From contig NC_011669.1 of assembly GCF_000150955.2 (NCBI RefSeq), forward strand, positions 1,618,993-1,682,992: a stretch of DNA of 64,000 bases, read 5' to 3'. The position numbers and the translations under genes are program-made. Source of the DNA: Phaeodactylum tricornutum CCAP 1055/1 (Eukaryota > Bacillariophyta > Bacillariophyceae > Surirellales > Neidiaceae). Every line of letters begins with the position of its first letter. Position 1 is the first letter of the stretch. Below the pieces are notes generated by a model that worked only from the letters and a program-made list of their open reading frames with translations, had not been told where the DNA came from and ran no database searches. Below, one piece after another: positions 42,503-53,686 of this stretch.

Positions 42503-43210
42503 TTTTGATTAGAGCAATAGGATAGTCTCGAATGTAACAGAGAATAGAATTGTACGTGACTGTGGGATTTGGTTCCGTCGCAATGATCCCCCACGAACAA
42601 AAGCACCAGCTATGCAGTCCCAACGATAACTTGAAGTGACGAAGAGAATGACGTGTGACGAATATGATGACATCAGCAAAAGAGCAGGCCTAGACGACGA
42701 CAAATATATATAACGCAAAACCCGTAAAATTTCTTCGATGACGACATAATAGCCCCACTTCATGCACATTTGGGGAACGCGCGACGTCGTCGGCAGTTTT
42801 TCGTAAGGGACTCCCGCGACATGAAAGATGAGGAGTAATCTTTTTCACGGTGAAAGCTACCTGTAAAGAAATACGATACTCGTTATTGAAAGTATTCGTT
42901 TGTACATCACATTCCCATTCATTCCGACGAAACATGCATAGAGCGAAGTTGTGCCTACTTTCGTCTGTGTAAGTTGGGTACCACATTGAACGTAACTTTC
43001 CGCGCGCGCAATTTGGGTCGAATATCCGCCGCCCCTTGTGTAAGTCCTCCATTCGATTTAGAAGCGTGGTGTGTATGTACATGACTGGTGAGCTTACGAG
43101 AGCTAGATAGACTTAGCAGGATATGCCTATAGTAATGTAGCGAAGCAACTTTCGTAGCCATCGACTTGCAGGTGGCAGTGCCACTTTCTATACTTTCTAG
43201 ATATGAACAC
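42503..43210. other. Intergenic
   Basis: 708 bp upstream of SHMT and downstream of the next minus-strand gene. A TATATATA run (about 42703-42712) lies roughly 200 bp upstream of the SHMT ATG. No gene recognised. Confidence 0.4.
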
Positions 43211-44222
43211 TTACCGCCTTGAGTCATTCAATACTTTCACTGCGTTACGAAACACCTTAGGTGCAGCATATTGATCGACAGCCCGCGCAAGCTTCTGGAT
43301 GCGTTCCTCAGCAATAACAAACATTGTCATACTCCAACGTTTTTCCCCAAGTGCCGTGTAGGCTCTCATCCATTCTAGCTTTTCATCCGAGTACACGTCA
43401 ATCTTTTCATCGAAGCCACTCTTCTTGAGCCAACGGCGGTTTTCCGACGGACTGTCCGCATTGATAACAATCATTCGAGATAAAATATCGGAAGGCAACG
43501 TCGATACAAGAGAGTTTATCGTCTCCCGAAGCTCATCGGACTTTGGTCGAGGATCCGTCAGTACAATCAGATAGTCTCGTTGCCTATCAGGGTTCTTCCG
43601 AAGCCACGGGACGAGACGTTCTTTGCCAGTTCGCCCAATTGCGTTCTCTGACTTGATGTTCACTATCTCCTCAAAGCAGTCCACTGGTGCTGGGTCACCT
43701 TCGAATAAGCGATCGACACCAGCTCCTACGTGTCCCACCGTCATCAAAAGCTCTCGGTGAGACAGAAAAATATCAGAGTTGATGGTGTGCTTCTATGCAC
43801 CGAGCCAATTACTTACGTGCTGCCTCGATCTCTTCCTCCTCTTGATCCTTGCTCAAATATCCATCCGAACTGTAATCGTTGAGAACATTTGACGCGCTCC
43901 TTTTCAGAAGCTCTTGAAATCGTAGTCGGTCGTTCTGCTCTTTAATCTCGATATCCGTCAATGAAGTTTTCTCAGTTACATCGTCGATGACCGGAACTTC
44001 CTCGCCGTCTATTTCCTTCTGTTGCTTAGCAATTTCCATCTTTCTTTTTAATTCCGCCTGCTTATTGCGAAAGCTATTCAAGCCTTTGCCCATGTGCAAT
44101 GCAATCAGGGAGTCTTTCTGCCGGCGAGAGGATAGTATCATATTTGTCCGCGAAACGTGTGGGACGACGCAAAAGGCCACGGCAGACAATGGCACAAAAC
44201 CGAGCAGAACATAAGATTTCAT
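43211..44222 (-). CDS. Plastid-targeted protein of unknown function, two exons
   Basis: Model: exon 44222..43817, intron 43753..43816 (64 nt, GTAAGT...ACCGAG), exon 43752..43211; 315 aa. The phase-1 splice gives EIEAAQLLMTVGHVGAGVD. The N-terminus is a textbook diatom plastid leader: MKSYVLLGFVPLSAVA followed by FCVV. Residues 45-135 are Lys/Glu-rich and helical. The second half (about 160-315) has alternating strands and helices (DYLIVLTDPRPKSDELRE, RMIVINADSPSENRRWLKK, WSMTMFVIAEERIQKLARAV) compatible with a thioredoxin-like or Rossmann fold; a lone Cys sits in APVDCFEEI. I do not recognise the family. Confidence 0.75.
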
Positions 44223-44746
44223 CGTTCCAACGGGATAAGCACAAGTACTATGACTTGTACAGACTCAACGTCGGTGACGGGCTATCCCGTGTTCGTATCC
44301 GTTCTGTGCTGATTAGTGAAAGTATGCTTGCACGAATTGGGTTTGTGGCCAGAGGATCCGGTTGCCGGTACAACTAGTTACTGCTGTGGCCCTGCATACA
44401 TATCGATCAGAAATCATGAATTTCATTTAATTGAAAAATCCCATCGATGTCGTAAAATCATACTCTAGCTAGTGACTAACTGTCAGCTAATCCCACATGC
44501 TGCTTTTTCATTTCCATTGCTGGGAACCTTTCCTTGGATTGCCCTCGTGTTGACTGTGAATCGTCTCCGAAGCAGACTGCTTTGTGGTCTATCATACGAT
44601 CGGAAGACGAATTCAGTGGCAGGTCCGGCAACACCTCAGCGACTAGGATAGGTATTGTCGTCAACGAAAGGCGATTGTACGGGCCCGGAGTTTGGTGATC
44701 AGCAACTCCGAACTTGGTCCTCTCCTCCTCGCGCGAATACTAGACT
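44223..44746. other. Divergent intergenic region
   Basis: 524 bp between the start codons of two divergent genes. No gene or motif recognised. Confidence 0.45.
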
Positions 44747-45842
44747 ATGAATGAAATCAAAATTATTATAACACTTTTAGCTATTCTCTGTGTCGCGTGT
44801 ATTGCCGGTGCGACGACATTGTCATCTGCTCATTCTTTTTTGTACAACGTCGCCTGGGCCGTTGCGCAGCTAACACCGTCATCATCGACCGCGCGGAGGA
44901 TTCTACAAAAGGCTGCTTGGGACCACTGGGATCGAACGTTCAACATAACGGAATATTCTAAGGAACGAGACCATTCCCACAGTTGATGTGCAAAAGCATC
45001 GCAGCAATCTCGCGGGATTCTTAGAAAAAACATACGGGGTACATTGGAGAACGAGACCATTGCTTCTCCAAGGACTCTGGAAAAAAGAGGAGTTACTCGA
45101 CCCAGACCGCCGTCTCTCATTGTCTGGTCTTCTTAATCAGTCACTGGAGATTCCTTATTTTTCAGATGCCCGCATTAAAAATTCACTGTCTCCTGATTCC
45201 AAAGGTTCCGTTGGAGCTATTGTTGCTAACATTTCGAACGGCGGCGCGCACAAAATTGGTACTCAGTTCATAGTTCAAACCTATCCAGATCTGATCTCGG
45301 AGGTCGCGCCGACGGAGATTGTGACCGAGCTTTTCGGAGATTTCTTCAAACCAGACTACGTCAAAGGATCGGGGCCATTCAGTATATTCCCCGCTCTAAC
45401 AACGGTTCCAATGTTTGTTGCAAATGGCCAAAAAACGGAAGGATTTTACAATAAAGGTCAACCTTACACACCTCTGCACTGCGAGCCGATTGGGAATGTA
45501 GCTGTTCAGCTTTCAGGTACAAAAGAATGGACTCTTATTCGACCAGAGTTTTCATTTCTCGTGAAGCCATCAACGGCTCCCGATGGACGAGCTTTCTTCG
45601 CCTCTTGGGCTTCAAAACTTGAGCACGTTCCGACGTACTCAGCAAGAACAAACGCGGGGGATGCAATTTGGGTCCCGACTTGGACATGGCATCGGGTGGA
45701 TTACGTTTACTCGCCCGAAATATCTATTGGTGGTTCACTGTTCCACTTTCGTACTGCTGATTTTGCTCGCAACAATCCTCTTTTTGCAATCCTAATGATA
45801 CCGGCTATTTTGTTTGAGTTAGTGGGATACAGTACTCAATAA
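44747..45842 (+). CDS. JmjC/cupin-8-like membrane protein, 5' structure unsettled
   Basis: The 3' part (frame open from about 44949 to 45842) reads NETIPTVDVQKHRSNLAGFL, then a JmjC/cupin-8 core with iron-ligand pattern His-x-Glu in YTPLHCEPIGNVAVQL, SGTKEWTLIRP, and the distal His in DAIWVPTWTWHRVDYV, ending with a hydrophobic segment (FAILMIPAILFELVGY). Such domains are 2-oxoglutarate-dependent hydroxylases. The 5' part starts at ATG 44747 with a signal anchor (IIITLLAILCVACIAGA) in another frame, which stops at 44986. One splice that reconciles them is intron 44842..44962 (121 nt, GTACAA...CTAAG), giving 324 aa; other donors or a frameshift are possible. No histone-binding domain is seen, so a protein or small-molecule hydroxylase of the endomembrane is more likely. 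Confidence 0.65.
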
Positions 45843-46095
45843 TGACGGCTCACATCATTCTTGATACCTTTGTAGCTACGCAACCTTGTCATATACTCAT
45901 ATACTGACGATTTCAGGGGCACGGGTAACAGAGACATTTCATCGCTGCCCAATACGTTTGTGTACCATCATTTTTCTGTTGGGAGGCGGACTACCGAAAA
46001 ATAGGATACGTGTGTTTGTCCTGGTAGTATCGAAGAACGATCGTCTCCGCAACTTACAGTTAAACAATACAGCTTCTGACCCAGAGGCGTATGCT

Positions 46096-46730
46096 TTAGC
46101 GGGCGACGGCATGGTTGTATGCCGTTACCGTGGATTTCAATTGCGATTCAAATCGAGGAGACGAGATTGGAGCACCCATGGAACTGAAAGGGTTCAGAGT
46201 TTGCTCAACGTAAAGCCTGTGGATTTTGAAAAGCAAGCGTTTGATCATTTCGTCGACACTTGGTTGATCATCCGGGAGTGCGTCATCTTCGACACACAAA
46301 ATAAATTTTATTTGCGTTGTTGTCATGTACCCTTTTCAGAAAAGCAGTCGATGTTGTTAGAGAACAAGTAACCGTTTGAATTGAATGAGGCGGGAATCCA
46401 CACGTCATGACTCTTACCGTACACTCGGAGGTCGTCAACAGGACACAGCAGTCCCACAAACATTGCATCAGTCCCCGAAGCATTGATTGTTCGCCACGCA
46501 TAGCCAGGAGATGGTCCGGCCAGTTGTTCGAAACGATCTAAAGCAGAATGCAGAATGAATTGCTGGCGCAGAGAACAGGCTGGCGGCGGGCGATCCTTGG
46601 GTGGTGGTAAGCCGAAAAGCTCTTCCTCGTAGAGGAAATTGGTCGAGCAGCGATTACTCTCATCAAAAAACTCTTTGATGAAAAGAGGTTCGTTGTTCTT
46701 TCCGATAATTGCGAGACTTATGGCAGCCAT
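46096..46730 (-). CDS. TRAPPC2L: TRAPP complex subunit, TRAPPC2L-like
   Basis: Model: exon 46730..46418, intron 46332..46417 (86 nt, GTAAGA...AAAAG), exon 46331..46096; 182 aa. The phase-1 splice gives DLRVYGYMTTTQIKFILCVE, matching the family block 'DYKVYGYVTNSKVKFVMV'. The start MAAISLAIIGKNNEPLFIKE and FILHSALDRFEQLAG, then DAMFVGLLCPVDD, are typical of the sedlin/longin fold. TRAPPC2L joins the TRAPP Rab-GEF complexes acting in ER-Golgi traffic. An insertion of about 20 residues (GLPPPKDRPPPACS) follows the first strand. The antisense frame over this gene is a shadow. Confidence 0.88.
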
Positions 46731-47006
46731 TGTCAAGAATGTGATGATGGAGTAGCAGATCAGCTGATCAGACTAGCACAAGTACAAAGCATCATTCACA
46801 ACCAGAACGGGGTCAATGCGGCTTACTGTTCATGTAAAAGGTTTCATTTGTGTTGGCTGTGCTTTTGACAAGAGTTCGCCCTCCCAGCGCGCGCTTTGAT
46901 TTTCCAACGTTCTCTTTCTTGCTTCCATTTTGATCGTGCTACTAGTTTGTTTCGATTCTTCATCCACAAGACATTCCCACTTCATTTACCATCTTAGCAC
47001 CAGCCC

Positions 47007-47657
47007 ATGAGATTGCACACCGCAAAGACGGTCCTTGGATTGCATGCAAAATCTTCGACAGCCCTGATACGTCCAAATAGTATCAATGCAATCGGCATCA
47101 TCCCGTGTCGCCATTTCACTTTATTATCCCCCGTACGAACTTCCGAAACGAGGCCACAATGCTTCTTTGCGCAGCAAAGTGCCGCATACGCCTCGCAAAC
47201 AAGACCCGCTTTTCAGGCTTCTCCCTTTGATCCCAAATCGGGTAAGAAGGCGACGAAAAGACGAGGGCAGATAATTCCTCGAAAAGCGGCGGTGCAACTG
47301 ACAGACAAAGCCCGTCAGTTCTTTCGCCTCTTGCTGGAAAAGCCTCCCCGACCGAATGTGGTCGGTATCATGCTAAACTACGATCAATCTGCTACCGGCG
47401 AACCCCGGATGGTGTTTTCTTTTGATTTCGTCACCGGTGATCAGATCGATGCACAAGACGAAGGGGTTTCGTTGGAAATTTTGGAAGACGGTAGCCCGAA
47501 AACACCAGCCGAAACCCTTAATGATGGTTTACCGAAGCTATACGTGAGCCACAATGCTTTTTTGAAAGTTTTGGGCGCCACGTTGGACGTTGACGTCGAG
47601 GCGATAAAACCAATACTGTACGATCGAGAAGGGAATGTGATGGATCCGAACGCATAG
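47007..47657 (+). CDS. HesB/IscA-like protein lacking the cluster cysteines, probably mitochondrial
   Basis: 216 aa, single exon. Residues 1-75 are Arg/Ser/Ala-rich with almost no acids (RLHTAKTVLGLHAKSSTA), a probable mitochondrial presequence. From about residue 95 the layout follows A-type Fe-S carriers: VQLTDKARQFFRLLLE, GIMLNYDQSATGEPRMVFSF, KLYVSHNAFLKVLGATLDVD, and an ending DREGNVMDPNA like the family's 'NPNA'. None of the three cysteines that hold the cluster in IscA is present, and no Cys occurs in this domain. The assignment rests on secondary-structure-like pattern, so a different fold is possible. Confidence 0.55.
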   Translation: MRLHTAKTVLGLHAKSSTALIRPNSINAIGIIPCRHFTLLSPVRTSETRPQCFFAQQSAAYASQTRPAFQASPFDPKSGKKATKRRGQIIPRKAAVQLTDKARQFFRLLLEKPPRPNVVGIMLNYDQSATGEPRMVFSFDFVTGDQIDAQDEGVSLEILEDGSPKTPAETLNDGLPKLYVSHNAFLKVLGATLDVDVEAIKPILYDREGNVMDPNA

Positions 47658-47723
47658 AGAGACTTTCACGGAAGTTAGCATAGCGATGTAAAAATACAAA
47701 ATTAAATCAGGAGTTCGCTGCAG

Positions 47724-49763
47724 TTACTTCGTATTGATGCCCTGCATTTCCAATTCCTTAAGCGTGCATGGAATATCCAACGGCTTGATCAAAAGATTGG
47801 AGAGCAAACTTATACCCATGAGGGAGGCGGCTGCGTAACAACTCGAGTCGTACAAGAATGGTGTCGGGTCGATGGTCCCGGGTGGTACTAGTTCCATCAA
47901 GCGCGCAATCGTAATTGTTTTGGCATCAATCAAAGTTTGCAATGCCATGGGATCCTCCAAACTGCAACCAAAAGCCTGCTGAAACGACGTCGGGTCTTCA
48001 ACTTGCTGAATCAGCTCTTGCGTGGCGGCTTGGGCTGATTGACCGCGTAAGTAGGCAAGGCCCATAGGGCCTGCCACCGCACTGCACGCCCACGCTGTCA
48101 AAAGCTTTCCGTGCAAGGCTCCGGCGTGCTTTTGACCAAATAAATCGGCAATGTAGGCTGGCAATACTGAAAATATGCCTCCATAGAAAGTAATTGCGAG
48201 GATAGAACCACCACAGAATGCACCGAGGAGTGGGAGTACGGATCCAGAGCTATCCATGTGAACCGCAGCATGTGTCAAAGATGGAGCCAGGGTAATCACA
48301 GGAATACCAAGTCCAAATACAACATACGTGTTCCGTCGACCGAGGTAGTCCGATAAGGCACTCCAACCGAAACGACCAACCGACATCCCAATACCCAGAG
48401 CGGATACATATGCTGTCGCGAAGGAAGCCGTAACAATATCGGGAGCCACACCGGTCCAGATATCGGTCAACATTAGCTTGCTGGATGTCAGCAAAGCTAA
48501 ACCACCGGTCGCGTTGCCAAAAACCGATAGCCACAAAAGCGGAAATTGTCGAGTTGATTTCGTAACATAATCCATGGGTAGACCAATATTGTTGCTATTG
48601 ACTGCTTCATTCTTCTCTGCTTCTGTATCGGAAGAAGAAGATTTACTTGAGTAGGTACTCTTGCTGACCTCACTCGACTTTGTTGGCGTCCAGTCTGGAT
48701 GGGGTAGTGACATGAAACGACTACCGAGTATTCCCAGTGCTCCATAAAATAAGCCCAAACTTCCCATAGCCTTGGCGACACCGGTATCACCCGTTCCGAG
48801 CACATACGCCCCGGGACCGGTGATGATGCTGGGAAGCTTGGAAACTTCCAAATCGGTGGCCACAACTACGGGAGTGCCTGGTGTGCCTATGAGCGACTGT
48901 TCCGCCACGACTTGGGTTCCATCTTTTAGCGTAATCAATGTGACATATTGATCGGTAGTAAGACTGTCCGAGAGCTCCGAAAGTGGGCCAATGTAGTCTG
49001 GCATAACCGCAAAGCTGTCAATCAATGGCTGGATTATGATCGGTGCAATTGCCGCCCCGGCTCCAAACGCACTGAGAGCAATTCCGGTAGCCAATCCACG
49101 CCGGTCGGGAAACCATTTCATCACGGTCGTGACGGGTGCCAAATACATAAGTCCCCAACCAATTCCTCCCATCAAACCCCATCCCGCATACACCATTTCA
49201 ATAGAATGGAAATGTACGCCCGCGGCCGTCGTGACGAGTGCGGCGGACCAAAACACCGAGCCGACAACACCCGCTTTCCGTGGCCCCACTTTTTCCACCC
49301 ACTCGCCCAATAACCCGGTGGTCAAGCCCAGCATGATTGCGGACGCCGAGAATACGGGTAGTACTTGCGCGTGGGACCAATCCATGGCAGAGGCCGAGAC
49401 GACTCCCAGCGAATGCGTCATTCCTGGCGTCCACATGCTGTAGACGTAGACGGAACCAATGGAAAGGTGGACAGCATTAGCTGGTGGAACCGTCCACCAG
49501 CGCGCGGAAACGGGAGCATCTACTGCGCTCGTCGCAGCTTCTTTGGAAAGAGATGAGAAGGAACGGTGATTTGAGTAAAACACATGTCGCGACTGGAGCG
49601 GTAGGTGGCTGTTTCTGCCGGGGGTTTTGTTGACAAGGTTTCGTTCACGGTAGTTAATCACTAAGCCGGCAATGCCGTGGTTTGCGGAATTTAACGATAG
49701 ACGGCGCTGAAGTGATTGCCTTGACGACTCTGGGATAGTCACCGAGAACCATGAAAGCTTCAT
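47724..49763 (-). CDS. MFS transporter, oxalate/formate antiporter (OFA)-like
   Basis: 679 aa from ATG 49763. After about 95 residues of basic, Ser-rich leader (possibly an organelle presequence) come twelve predicted membrane helices. OFA-type features include HLSIGSVYVYSMWTPGM in helix 1, GWGLMGGIGWGLMYLAPVTT with KWFPDRRGLATGIALSAFG (the MFS loop motif), and in the second half GMSVGRFGWSALSDYLGRRN. A long soluble loop (about 290-390) with Asp/Ser/Glu (SKSSSSDTEAEKNEAVNSNN) splits the halves, and another loop near 560-620 carries an insertion. Likely exchanges small organic anions across an organelle or plasma membrane; substrate unknown. Convergent with the HesB-like gene. Confidence 0.85.
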   Translation of the reverse strand: MKLSWFSVTIPESSRQSLQRRLSLNSANHGIAGLVINYRERNLVNKTPGRNSHLPLQSRHVFYSNHRSFSSLSKEAATSAVDAPVSARWWTVPPANAVHLSIGSVYVYSMWTPGMTHSLGVVSASAMDWSHAQVLPVFSASAIMLGLTTGLLGEWVEKVGPRKAGVVGSVFWSAALVTTAAGVHFHSIEMVYAGWGLMGGIGWGLMYLAPVTTVMKWFPDRRGLATGIALSAFGAGAAIAPIIIQPLIDSFAVMPDYIGPLSELSDSLTTDQYVTLITLKDGTQVVAEQSLIGTPGTPVVVATDLEVSKLPSIITGPGAYVLGTGDTGVAKAMGSLGLFYGALGILGSRFMSLPHPDWTPTKSSEVSKSTYSSKSSSSDTEAEKNEAVNSNNIGLPMDYVTKSTRQFPLLWLSVFGNATGGLALLTSSKLMLTDIWTGVAPDIVTASFATAYVSALGIGMSVGRFGWSALSDYLGRRNTYVVFGLGIPVITLAPSLTHAAVHMDSSGSVLPLLGAFCGGSILAITFYGGIFSVLPAYIADLFGQKHAGALHGKLLTAWACSAVAGPMGLAYLRGQSAQAATQELIQQVEDPTSFQQAFGCSLEDPMALQTLIDAKTITIARLMELVPPGTIDPTPFLYDSSCYAAASLMGISLLSNLLIKPLDIPCTLKELEMQGINTK

Positions 49764-50168
49764 CGCGGCCAAGTATGGTATGTAAGCAGAGGTTGCTTCT
49801 TTGCTCTACGAGTAGACATGGATTTCGGTTTGACTGTGAGAAAAGCGTTTCGGATTCTCGAGACGCAAGTCACATTAATGTGACACGACACGACATCACT
49901 TACAGGTACAGCGCGAGCTACGAGATATTGTCCGATATTTAAATTGCAAACCAAGCAAGAATATGCGCAAATTCAAAATTTGTATTCCACAGGATATGAG
50001 ACTTATTAGTACCGCTCCACCTGGGCTGTGACGTGGAGGGCGGACAGAGCAATTGGAGAACCGCGACTTGGTCTTTATATTCCACCACAAATTCGATTCC
50101 ATCCCTTCTTTTCGTTTTGGATTTTGATTCATTCATTCATCAAAGCTTCGGCTGAACCGTCTTCGATC
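49764..50168. other. Divergent promoter region between MFS and HSP60 genes
   Basis: 405 bp. No convincing heat-shock element (inverted nGAAn blocks) was found by eye upstream of the HSP60 start. An ATTC-rich run (CATTCATTCATC, about 50130) lies near the likely 5' leader. Confidence 0.4.
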
Positions 50169-52175
50169 ATGTTGTCGTCCTCCATCTCTAGAGCTGCTTC
50201 TCGTTCGCTGACTGGCCGAACGAACTTGACTTCGGTTCGAGGATTTGCCAAACAAATCAAATTTGGCGTCGAAGGTCGCGCTGCCATGCTTCGTGGCGTG
50301 GACACGTTGGCGGATGCCGTCCAGGTAAGGACCAAACGTGAGAAGCCGGATTCCCTAATTTTATAAAATTTGCTTTATTTTCGCAAGGAATTCGGAGTTG
50401 GATCGTTTAATCTGTTGGAGATTTCTCCTGTGGATCTTTTCCATTGCGTTCGTTGAAAATCGCGAGGCCGTCGTCGAGGTCTTTCAGGAGGCCGACTTCA
50501 CTGTCAGGCACAGTGGTTCGCTTACCTTTATAACATACCATCGACAGCATCCCTTGAGTATTTCTAGCGAAGGGAAATGAAGAGATCGATTCAATGTGCT
50601 GACACCTTTCTCGCGCTTTTTCTGTAGGTGACGCTTGGCCCCAAGGGTCGTAACGCCATTATTGCTCAGCCTTACGGCCCTCCCAAGATCACCAAAGATG
50701 GTGTCACGGTCGCGAAATCCATTGATTTTGAAGACAAGTTTGAAGATATGGGTGCGCAGTTGATCAAGTCGGTTGCTTCCAAGACGAACGATATCGCTGG
50801 AGACGGCACGACTACGGCTACAGTCCTCGCCCGGGCGATCTATTCCGAGGGCTGCAAGGCTGTGGCGGCTGGACTCAACCCGTTGGATCTTCGACGAGGA
50901 ATCCAACTTGCCGTGAACTCGGTAGTAAAGACGTTGGGAGAAATTAGTCGCCCTATCTCGTCCAAGGCGGAAGTCTCACAGGTCGGAACGATCTCGGCAA
51001 ACGCGGACCGTGAAATCGGTGATTTGATTGCCGATGCCATGGAACGTGTTGGTAAAGAAGGCGTCATTACTGTTCAAGACGGAAAGACTTTGGAGAACGT
51101 ACTGGATGTGGTCGAGGGTATGAAGTTCGAACGAGGATTCATAAGTCCTTACTTTATTACGGACGCGAAAACTCAGACGTGCGAGCTTGAAAATCCAATG
51201 ATCCTGCTCGTAGAAAAGAAAGTCAGTAATCTTCAACAGCTTGTGCCCCTTTTGGAATCTGTGATTAAGAGCCAAAGCTCCTTGTTGATTGTTGCCGAAG
51301 ATGTTGAAAGTGAGGCCCTTGCCACTTTGGTGGTAAACAAGCTTCGTGCCGGCATTAAGGTGTGTGCCGTAAAGGCTCCTGGATTTGGCGACAACCGCAA
51401 GGCCACGATGCAGGATCTGGCCATTTTGACCGGAGGAACCGTTATTTCGGAAGAAATGGGTATGAAGTTGGAAGAAACGCAGCCGCACCACTTGGGACGA
51501 TGCAAAAAGGTGACCGTCACCAAGAACGAGACTGTTGTGTTGGATGGAGCTGGCGAGCAAGCTTCAATCCAGGAACGATGCGAGTTGATCCGTAACGGAA
51601 TTGATACTACCAAGTCGGACTACGAACGTGAAAAGCTGCAAGAACGTCTCGCGAAGTTGTCAGGAGGAGTCGCCGTGATTCAGGTCGGAGGTGCTTCGGA
51701 AGTCGAAGTTCAGGAAAAGAAAGACCGTGTCGTTGACGCCTTGAACGCAACTCGGGCTGCTGTCGAAGAAGGTATTGTACCGGGAGGTGGGAAAGCCTTG
51801 CTTTACTGCTCAACGAAATTGGACGAAGTTGCTGAAAAAGAAGCGATCAACATGGACCAAAAGATTGGTGTTGAAATCATCAAGCGAGCCCTCAAGGCCC
51901 CGCTCGCTACTATCGTTTCCAACGCCGGAGAAGAAGGTGCCGTCGTCTGCGGCGAACTTATTAAGCCTGATGTTGCAGTGACATGGGGATTTGATGCTTC
52001 CATAGGGGAGTACCGTGATTTAGTCGAAGCCGGTATCATTGATCCAACTAAGGTGACCCGTACTGGCATCGTTGATGCTGCATCCGTTGCTGGCTTGCTC
52101 ACAACATCGGAATCCATGATTGCGGACAAGCCGGATGATGGCCCATCCATGCCTCCGGGCGGCGGTATGGGAGGA

Positions 52176-52211
<36 letters not shown>
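50169..52211 (+). CDS. HSP60: Mitochondrial chaperonin HSP60 (CPN60)
   Basis: Model: exon 50169..50324, intron 50325..50627 (303 nt, GTAAGG...CTGTAG), exon 50628..52211; 579 aa, phase 0. Group I chaperonin that folds imported proteins in the matrix with HSP10. The presequence is basic and Ser-rich ([20 protein letters not shown]). Splicing joins LADAVQ to [14 protein letters not shown], the ATP-binding start of GroEL-type chaperonins. Further marks: [33 protein letters not shown]-like [31 protein letters not shown] and the Gly/Met-rich tail ([13 protein letters not shown]). The intron is the longest I could define in this window. Confidence 0.96.
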
Positions 52212-52372
52212 ACGAGTTTTCTTTGAAGCGATCGACGAGATTTTTCTCGCTCTAGAGTTTTTCGAAATGTTTAGGATAGACCCCAGAATTATTGTAGTTA
52301 CCGGTTGAGATTTTCTCAATAAACTTTTATGATACAAGTTTAGGGAAAAGGTGACGACGCTGTAGTCACTGA

Positions 52373-53686
52373 CTATTCATCTTCTTCACTGGAGCTATCA
52401 TAATGGTTGTCTTGGCACACGGCGTATCCGCCTAGAACACATTCAGGCCTAGATTGCTCATTGAGAATGAAGCGAATAGCTTGATCAAAGTCACGAAGCG
52501 TAACGGGTCGAAGCTCTTGCAACTGCCGCAACAAACAATCTTTCGCAGCTGCGTGAGGATCAGCTGGCTTGCATTCGTCTTTTTGCCCAGAAGCATTACC
52601 TCCGCTTTGTTGTTGACGACGACACCTCTTCCGGAGGCTGGCGGCACAACGAATACACTCCCGAATGGGTGCCATAGCAGATTCACGTGCTACGCTTTCA
52701 ATCTCAGATCCTGACCATTTATTGGTGTTGAGCCATTCTGCGAGTTCGGACAAATTCTCTCTGCTCAATGTGTTCTGGACTTTGGCCAAATGCCGAGTGA
52801 GCATTTTTTTGCAGTCTCTTACGGAGGGGAACCCAACGTGAATTCGAATACCGAATCGCCGCAATAAAGCAGGATCACAGTCTTCAGGACGATTGGTGGC
52901 AGCGACAACAAGAACCAAGCCTCGTTCGGGCTCCATACCATTCTGATGCTGATTGTTATCATTGTCTTGGTGTGAAGATGCTCCTCTTTGATCAGAAATA
53001 TGATTGAGTTGAACAAGCAGCTCGGCTAGTATTCCTCTGGAGCAGCGCCCCCCTTCTCCACTCGGGTCCCCCGATCGTGCTTGGCCCAAGGCATCAATCT
53101 CGTCAAAGAATACAACAGCACACCGTGATTCTTTCATCAGCGATCGATCGTGGGCTTCTACAAAAATATCGTTGACAGCCTTTTCGGAGTCGCCAACAAA
53201 CTTCGAGAGAATATCGCTTGGTGCCACTGGCAGAAAAGCTGCATCGGCTTCACCCGCAACCGCTCGAGCGAGTTGCGTCTTAAAGAGGAGTTAGAAATGT
53301 CAGCAACAAAATTGTTTGCGCAGCAATGCTTGTGATGGAAGAGAGCTTACCTTTCCACACCCCGGAGGTCCATACAGCAATATTGACGATGGCATTGCTC
53401 GAATACCAGCAAATACTGAGCTAGTGATGGACAGCGGAAGACCAGCAGGTAACAAGATTTCTGCGATGCGCACTTTTGCGGCTCCGTGACCCACAATGTC
53501 CTTGAATTTGATCTTTCCAGGGGCAAATTTGTTATCCCTCACTTCTTCCATTGCATTCTCTGGTGGGGTTTTTCGTTTCGCTGTGCAGGGAAGAAAGTCC
53601 GCATTTTCGTCTACGACTACCTCCTGACGTGATTCCACACTCACCGTTGCACCTCCTTTCATACTTGCAGTTGAAGAAACGACCAT
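52373..53686 (-). CDS. AAA ATPase of the VPS4/katanin/fidgetin clade
   Basis: Model: exon 53686..53351, intron 53279..53350 (72 nt, GTAAGC...TTAAG), exon 53278..52373; 413 aa, phase 0, splitting Walker A (GPPGCGK|T, 106-113). Other marks: KIKFKDIVGHGAAKVRI, pore-loop region SKFVGDSEKAV, Walker B VVFFDEID (167-174), sensor AATNRPED, Arg finger region LLRRFG, and the clade-typical SGSEIESVARESAMAPIRE. Instead of a MIT or other adaptor domain the first 55 residues are unstructured. An Asn/Gln/Asp-rich insertion (about 205-228) and a Ser/Gln/Arg-rich one near the end are unusual. Likely a protein-remodelling or microtubule-severing type motor, but the exact subfamily is open. Confidence 0.85.

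Noticed and set aside
45886-46371. 161-codon plus-strand frame
   Set aside because: It lies antisense to both exons and the intron of the TRAPPC2L-like gene and has no protein-like pattern.
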